Positions 5,649 to 9,732 of a DNA stretch of 9,732 nucleotides are shown here, one piece after another (the first letter of the stretch is position 1; each line of letters begins with the position of its first letter). Position numbers and translations under genes: made by a program. The stretch spans positions 1-9,732 of the forward strand of contig JAGLEW010000156.1 in NCBI GenBank assembly GCA_023144875.1, given 5' to 3'. Origin of the DNA: Methylococcales bacterium (GTDB taxonomy: Bacteria; Pseudomonadota; Gammaproteobacteria; Methylococcales; Methylomonadaceae). The notes beneath the pieces are model-generated. The model saw nothing but the letters and a program-made list of their open reading frames with translations. It ran no database searches and was not told the DNA's origin.

Positions 5649-6197
5649 TTGCTAACCAACAGTTCTTTATTTTCAGTCGAGCCTTGCTGGAAATCTTACT
5701 CCCCTTACATTCGTCACCACTTACCCAAAAACATTGCCTCTTGGATTAATGAAAAAAACTCCTTAACTCAACGATTACGCAATACGCATGGCGATGCGGT
5801 TAACGTTAAAATTTTGTTTCATCAGTGGAAATCGCCTTTTTTAAGTGAATCCAAACATCTTAATTTATACCCACACCGTTATTGTCTAATCCGAGAAGTC
5901 CTTTTATCCGCTGATGAAAAACCACTGATTTTAGCCCGAACCATTTTACCTAAAAAGACAATCACCAACGCACAGCGGCAATTATCGCATTTAGGCACTC
6001 GTCCTTTAGGTGAGGTTATTTTTTCAGACCCTTATTTAAAACGTTTGGCAATGGATATTAGTTTACTTAAGAAAAAACATTGGAATGAATCTTTGCCCAT
6101 AAGCCCTGCTATTTGGGGACGACGAACGGTTTATGCGATTCAAAACCAACCTTTATTAGTCAGTGAGTTTTTTTTACCCGATGCCTTACGTTGTTAG
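5649..6197 (+). CDS. ubiC: Chorismate lyase UbiC
   Basis: Chorismate lyase cleaves chorismate to 4-hydroxybenzoate and pyruvate, the first committed step of ubiquinone synthesis, in the cytoplasm. The 182-residue length fits the family. The sequence carries YCLIREVLLSAD (78-89), whose R82 corresponds to the active-site arginine of the E. coli enzyme. It also has LARTILP (95-101), LGTRPLGEVIF (115-125), WGRRTVY (156-162) and LLVSEFFLP (169-177), whose E173 corresponds to the catalytic glutamate. The start is TTG at 5649: an in-frame TGA at 5637-5639 leaves almost no room upstream, and no ATG occurs before residue 135. The ribosome binding site is weak (a GAG eight bases before). Its 3' end overlaps the opposing rluD by 12 bases. 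The prenyltransferase gene ubiA, its frequent partner, is not next to it here. Confidence 0.92.
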   Translation: MLTNSSLFSVEPCWKSYSPYIRHHLPKNIASWINEKNSLTQRLRNTHGDAVNVKILFHQWKSPFLSESKHLNLYPHRYCLIREVLLSADEKPLILARTILPKKTITNAQRQLSHLGTRPLGEVIFSDPYLKRLAMDISLLKKKHWNESLPISPAIWGRRTVYAIQNQPLLVSEFFLPDALRC

Positions 6198-7139
6198 CGG
6201 CTTTTCGTTTTCTGATAGTGCCTTAATTAATAATGTCATGTCTTGTGGTAACGCTTGCTCCCAGTACATGTTTTCTTGTGTCACAGGATGCACTAAGCCT
6301 AACTTGGTGGCATGAAGCGCTTGACGTTTAAAGCCTCGTAATTCAGTTTCTAAGGTTGGACTGCATTTTGCGGGCATTTGAAAACTACCGCCATACAAAG
6401 GATCACCGACTAAAGGATAATGCAAATGCGCCATGTGAACACGAATCTGGTGCGTACGACCTGTTTCTAGTTTGACTCGAATAACACTGTAACGCTCAAA
6501 ACGTTCCATCAAACGATAATGGGTTACCGCCTCTTTGCCTTCGTCTCTCACCGTATAGCGAATACGGTCTTGAGGGTGCCGCCCGATGGGTTCATCAATA
6601 GTGCCACCCGCTGTCATCCAACCACGAACCACGGCAATATATTCACGTTTAATCGTTCTTAATTGCAATTGATTGCTTAGACTATAATGAGCCGCTAAGG
6701 TTTTCGCAATCATAAGCAAGCCACTGGTTTCTTTATCAATCCGATGAATAATCCCCGCTCTGGGCAAAACATTCAGCGACTCATTGTAATAAAGCAACGC
6801 ATTTTGTAACGTTCCTGTCCAGTTTCCAGCGCCTGGATGCACGACCAACCCCGCAGGTTTATTGACAATGAGCAATGCCTCATCTTCATAAACAATATCC
6901 AACGGAATATTTTCAGCTTCACAATTTAAAACTGCCTCAGGTTCAGCATCTAATTCAATCCATTCACCGCCTTCAAGCCTAGTACGGGTTTTTAAAAACA
7001 CACCATCCACTTTCACCCGTTCAGATTTTACCCATGTTTGTAATTTACTACGGGAATAATCAGAAAAAAGCTTAGAAAGGACTTGATCTAACCGCATTCC
7101 CGCCATTTCATCGGGAACCGTCGCTGTTAATATCGCCAT
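6186..7139 (-). CDS. rluD: 23S rRNA pseudouridine(1911/1915/1917) synthase RluD
   Basis: At 317 residues this is a typical RluD, which converts three uridines in helix 69 of 23S rRNA to pseudouridine during late 50S assembly. An S4 RNA-binding domain spans about 15-75 (MRLDQVLSKL, SRSKLQTWVK, RVKVDG). The catalytic domain begins near VNKPAGLVVHPG (92-103). The catalytic aspartate is D135 in HRIDKETSG (132-140). Further RluA-family blocks are KREYIAVVRG (164-173), the PIGRHP turn (184-189), LETGRTHQIRVH (224-235) and VGDPLYGG (244-251). The S4 domain and the context-free motifs favour RluD over RluA or RluC, though RluC is not fully excluded. No Shine-Dalgarno sequence precedes the ATG. TACAAT on the minus strand at 7148-7153 would start the transcript about two bases before the start codon. 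The gene is divergent from bamD. Confidence 0.91.
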   Translation of the reverse strand: MAILTATVPDEMAGMRLDQVLSKLFSDYSRSKLQTWVKSERVKVDGVFLKTRTRLEGGEWIELDAEPEAVLNCEAENIPLDIVYEDEALLIVNKPAGLVVHPGAGNWTGTLQNALLYYNESLNVLPRAGIIHRIDKETSGLLMIAKTLAAHYSLSNQLQLRTIKREYIAVVRGWMTAGGTIDEPIGRHPQDRIRYTVRDEGKEAVTHYRLMERFERYSVIRVKLETGRTHQIRVHMAHLHYPLVGDPLYGGSFQMPAKCSPTLETELRGFKRQALHATKLGLVHPVTQENMYWEQALPQDMTLLIKALSENEKPLTT

Positions 7140-7156
7140 AATTATCTATTGTAAGT

Positions 7157-7162
7157 TATACT
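7157..7162 (+). promoter_or_regulatory. Candidate -10 element for bamD-ftsK
   Basis: TATACT is one base from the -10 consensus and sits 60 bases upstream of the bamD start, predicting a transcript start near 7169. There is no good -35 hexamer 17 bases upstream, and the surrounding sequence is AT-rich enough for chance matches. It is offered only as the best plus-strand candidate in the 83-base divergent gap with rluD. Confidence 0.3.
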
Positions 7163-7222
7163 CATATTTTAATTTCTGCCTGAAGTCTTCATCGGCAAAA
7201 ACCTTTAATCTTACAACGTGTC

Positions 7223-8092
7223 ATGACCAATATGCGATTTATTTTGGTAAAAATTTTATTCATTTGTGTTTTTTTAATCACATTATCAGGCTGTGCCGCA
7301 CTGGATAGCTTAACAAAAACTGAAAACGATTATTCAGATAAGTATGTTGATTGGAGCGCCTCAAAATTTTATGAATCCGCTAAAAAATCAATGGAGGCGG
7401 AAAATTATGCCCGAGCAATTGAACTATATCAAGCGTTAGAAAGCCGATACCCTTTTGGAAAATACGCCGCCCAAACCCAGCTTGATATTGCGTATGCGTA
7501 TTATAAAAATGAGGATACCGAAGCCGCGCTGGCCGCTGTCGATCGGTTTATTAAAATTAACCCCAGAGACCCTAATGCCGATTATGCCTATTATCTGCGA
7601 GGATTGATTAATTTTAACCGCAATTTAGGCTTCTTATATCGCTATGTGCCGACCGATAGTACTCAGCGTGATATTAGCAAATACCGAGAAGCGTACGCAA
7701 ATTTTGAAGAATTACTGCGGCGTTTTCCAAAAAGCCAATATATCAAAGATGCCAATCAACGAATGATTGCCTTGCGGGATTATTTATCACGCCATGAACT
7801 GCACATTGCCAATTTTTACATGAAACGCAGAGCGTATGTGGCGGCGGCTAATCGTGCGAGTGCTATTGTGGAAGAGTGTCAATCTAAACGGCCTCAACCT
7901 TGCACCACGGCAACCCCTTATGCCTTGCAAATTATGGAAAAAGCCTATCTTAAACTCAATTTAGACGATTTGGCGGCGGATAGTCGTCGAGTGTATGAAC
8001 AAAACTATCCGAATGGCGCCCCCATTGATATTAAAGACAATGAAACCTTTGTAGAAGATATGTGGGATTTTATTGGCTTAGATCAAGATTAA
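7223..8092 (+). CDS. bamD: Outer membrane protein assembly factor BamD
   Basis: BamD is an essential lipoprotein of the BAM complex and works with BamA to fold beta-barrel proteins into the outer membrane. This 289-residue protein has a lipoprotein signal peptide: a hydrophobic stretch at about 5-20, then the lipobox LSGC with lipidated C24. A TPR-rich region follows, with YARAIELYQALESRYPFG (62-79) and AAQTQLDIAYAYYK (82-95), then NPRDPNADYAYYLRG (113-127). The block DSTQRD and FEELLRRFPKSQYIKDA (about 145-177) and YMKRRAYVAAANRA (199-212) are also family hallmarks. It is somewhat longer than the E. coli protein. A short segment with C219 and C227 before TPYAL is unusual and could form a disulfide. 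The ATG at 7232 (M4) would serve equally well as the start; neither has a good ribosome binding site. It is followed after six bases by ftsK. Confidence 0.93.
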   Translation: MTNMRFILVKILFICVFLITLSGCAALDSLTKTENDYSDKYVDWSASKFYESAKKSMEAENYARAIELYQALESRYPFGKYAAQTQLDIAYAYYKNEDTEAALAAVDRFIKINPRDPNADYAYYLRGLINFNRNLGFLYRYVPTDSTQRDISKYREAYANFEELLRRFPKSQYIKDANQRMIALRDYLSRHELHIANFYMKRRAYVAAANRASAIVEECQSKRPQPCTTATPYALQIMEKAYLKLNLDDLAADSRRVYEQNYPNGAPIDIKDNETFVEDMWDFIGLDQD

Positions 8093-8098
8093 ACGTCC

Positions 8099-9732
8099 AT
8101 GAAAGTTTTTATAAAGACTTTTTTTGAAAAAAATAAAAAGAGGATTCATCAATACCTTTTAGGACTACTTTTTTCAATTTTTGCAGTCATTTCTGCAATT
8201 ATATTATTTACTTTTGATGGCAATGATAGCGCTTGGTCAATTGAACGTTCAACCACAGAATATTCCAATGCGTTTGGTGAAATAGGCGCATTAATAGCCG
8301 ATATTATCTTAAGTTTATTTGGAATCATTGGTTATTTATTTCCTTTCCTATTTGGCTCATACGCCTATCGTCGTTTTTTACAAAAAAAACACCGTTTTCA
8401 TGGACGCCGAATTTTTTTCGTCATGGCGGTTTTTTTTGCTGTATTGATGGCTTGTGTCGTCGCCTATTTATTTATTTCAAACCTTTCACCCCAATTACCT
8501 CATGGACAAGGTGGTATTTTAGGAAATGCTGCGGGGGATTCACTCATGATTGTTTTAGGGAAAACGATAGGGCCCCGACTGATATTACTGGTTTGTATTT
8601 TAGGTATTAGTGTTGTAAGAGGTTTTTCAGGCATAGAGTTTATTGGTTACCATACACGACAAGGACTAATTTTTTTAGGTGAGTTTTTACGTCAAAAAAC
8701 CATTGAACTGGTGTATAAATATATTCTTAGAAAACCGCTGAAAGCCCCTCCAAAAAAACCAAAACCGAAACCCGTTAAAAAAGAACCAGCATTTGAATTT
8801 AAAAATTTACATTTTTTGAAAATTGATGATTCAAAAGTGAACAGTTTACCTAAAAAGCCATTGGTGGTTGCCAATAAAAAAGCGCCGCCACCGCCACCAC
8901 CTGCGGTTAAGCCTAAATATATATTGCCAGACCCTTCACTGATTAGCTTAAAAGAAAATAAAATTGAAGGCTATTCTACTTCTGAATTAGATCAAATTGG
9001 ATCGTTAGTTGAAACGGTGTTAAATGATTTTAATCTTTCCGTTCAAGTGGTGAATAAATTACCAGGCCCTGTGATTACTCGCTTTGAATTATTACTGGCA
9101 CCTGGGGTTAAGGTCAGTCGAATTACAGGTTTGACCAAAGACATTGCTCGAGGTTTATCGGTTTCAAGAGTGCGAGTAGTGGATATTATTGAAGGAAAAC
9201 CTGTTATTGGCTTGGAGATTCCCAATAAAAAACGTGAGTTGGTTTCCTTTGGTCATTTACTGTTATCAAAAGAATTTGCAGGCGCAGTTTCACCGTTAAC
9301 ACTTATTTTAGGCAAAGATATTTCAGGGCAGCCTGTGATGGCTGATTTAGGGAAAATGCCGCATTTATTAGTCGCAGGGACAACTGGATCTGGAAAATCG
9401 GTGGCGATTAACACCATGATCTTAAGCTTATTATTTAAGTCAACGCCTCAAAAAGTGCGCTTGATTATGATTGATCCCAAAATGTTAGAACTATCCGTGT
9501 ACGCCGATATTCCCCATTTATTAACGCCTGTCGTCACTGACATGAAAGAAGCCAGTAATGCACTCCGATGGGCGGTAGGGGAAATGGAACGTCGTTATCA
9601 ATTGATGTCAAAATTAGGGGTTAGAAACTTACAAGGTTTTAATCTTAAAATTGAAAAAGCCAAGGCGGATAAAAAACCAATTCAAGACCCGCTCTTTCAG
9701 CCTAATTTAATGACTGATGACGAACAAATTAC
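8099..9732 (+). CDS. ftsK: DNA translocase FtsK, cut by the window end
   Basis: The first 544 codons are present and the frame is open to the last base, so the gene continues beyond the window. FtsK couples septum formation to chromosome segregation, pumping DNA and activating XerCD at dif. The N-terminus has about four hydrophobic segments (roughly 20-39, 64-90, 105-126 and 158-175), the membrane anchor that targets the septum. A short lysine/proline linker follows (KPLKAPPKKPKPKPVKK at 212-228 and six prolines at 263-268), much shorter than in E. coli. The motor begins near 275; Walker A is AGTTGSGKS at 426-434 with K433, and MIDPKMLELSVY follows at about 457-468. Walker B and the DNA-reading gamma domain lie outside. 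The ATG is six bases after the bamD stop with no clear ribosome binding site, suggesting coupling to bamD translation. Confidence 0.95.
   Translation, partial: MKVFIKTFFEKNKKRIHQYLLGLLFSIFAVISAIILFTFDGNDSAWSIERSTTEYSNAFGEIGALIADIILSLFGIIGYLFPFLFGSYAYRRFLQKKHRFHGRRIFFVMAVFFAVLMACVVAYLFISNLSPQLPHGQGGILGNAAGDSLMIVLGKTIGPRLILLVCILGISVVRGFSGIEFIGYHTRQGLIFLGEFLRQKTIELVYKYILRKPLKAPPKKPKPKPVKKEPAFEFKNLHFLKIDDSKVNSLPKKPLVVANKKAPPPPPPAVKPKYILPDPSLISLKENKIEGYSTSELDQIGSLVETVLNDFNLSVQVVNKLPGPVITRFELLLAPGVKVSRITGLTKDIARGLSVSRVRVVDIIEGKPVIGLEIPNKKRELVSFGHLLLSKEFAGAVSPLTLILGKDISGQPVMADLGKMPHLLVAGTTGSGKSVAINTMILSLLFKSTPQKVRLIMIDPKMLELSVYADIPHLLTPVVTDMKEASNALRWAVGEMERRYQLMSKLGVRNLQGFNLKIEKAKADKKPIQDPLFQPNLMTDDEQI

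Noticed and set aside
5420..5659. Minus-strand open frame of 79 codons across the exported-protein gene end and the hairpin
   Set aside because: It overlaps a gene with a signal peptide and a good ribosome binding site, and crosses a strong hairpin. The protein has no coherent features.
8882..8905. Proline-codon run (CCG/CCA repeats) as a simple-sequence repeat with phase-variation potential
   Set aside because: It is only six proline codons of mixed synonymous form in the FtsK linker, where proline-rich sequence is normal, and the mixed codons make slippage unlikely.
8692..9225. Two minus-strand open frames of 60 codons (8692-8874 and 9043-9225)
   Set aside because: Both are antisense to continuous FtsK coding sequence; the Gly/Phe-rich content of the first is simply the complement of the Lys/Pro linker codons.

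Overview
The window is AT-rich, densely packed gammaproteobacterial chromosome. It holds ten protein-coding genes, two of them cut by the window edges, with no RNA genes, insertion sequences, CRISPR arrays or phage genes visible. HemW, RsmJ, UbiC, RluD, BamD and FtsK are all of gammaproteobacterial type. The small amino-acid-kinase-family protein resembles MfnE, the furan-phosphate kinase of methanofuran biosynthesis. In bacteria that family is mostly known from methylotrophs using tetrahydromethanopterin/methylofuran-linked C1 transfer. A methanotroph or other methylotroph of the Methylococcales type is therefore the best guess, but it rests mainly on that one gene.

Left part (1-1930): the 3' end of a PlsC-type acyltransferase gene runs toward hemW (minus strand), the radical-SAM heme chaperone. 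Divergent from hemW is a cold-shock-domain gene with a strong ribosome binding site, a stem-loop in its upstream region and a clear terminator. That terminator also serves the opposing gene.

Middle part (1931-5648): a two-gene minus-strand operon encodes a patatin-like phospholipase with C-terminal membrane helices, followed by the MfnE-like kinase, joined by a one-base TAATG overlap. Divergent from it is rsmJ (16S rRNA m2G1516 methyltransferase). A small unrecognised exported protein follows with its own extended -10 promoter and ends at a strong hairpin.

Right part (5649-9732): ubiC (chorismate lyase, first step of ubiquinone synthesis, TTG start) overlaps the 3' end of the opposing rluD (23S rRNA pseudouridine synthase) by 12 bases. 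Divergent from rluD, bamD (outer-membrane assembly lipoprotein) and ftsK (septal DNA translocase, cut by the window end) lie six bases apart and are probably co-transcribed.

Most of the window is housekeeping, and I see no convincing undescribed multi-gene system. The points most worth a second look are the coupled patatin/MfnE-like pair, the unrecognised exported protein, and the dyad in front of the cold-shock gene.
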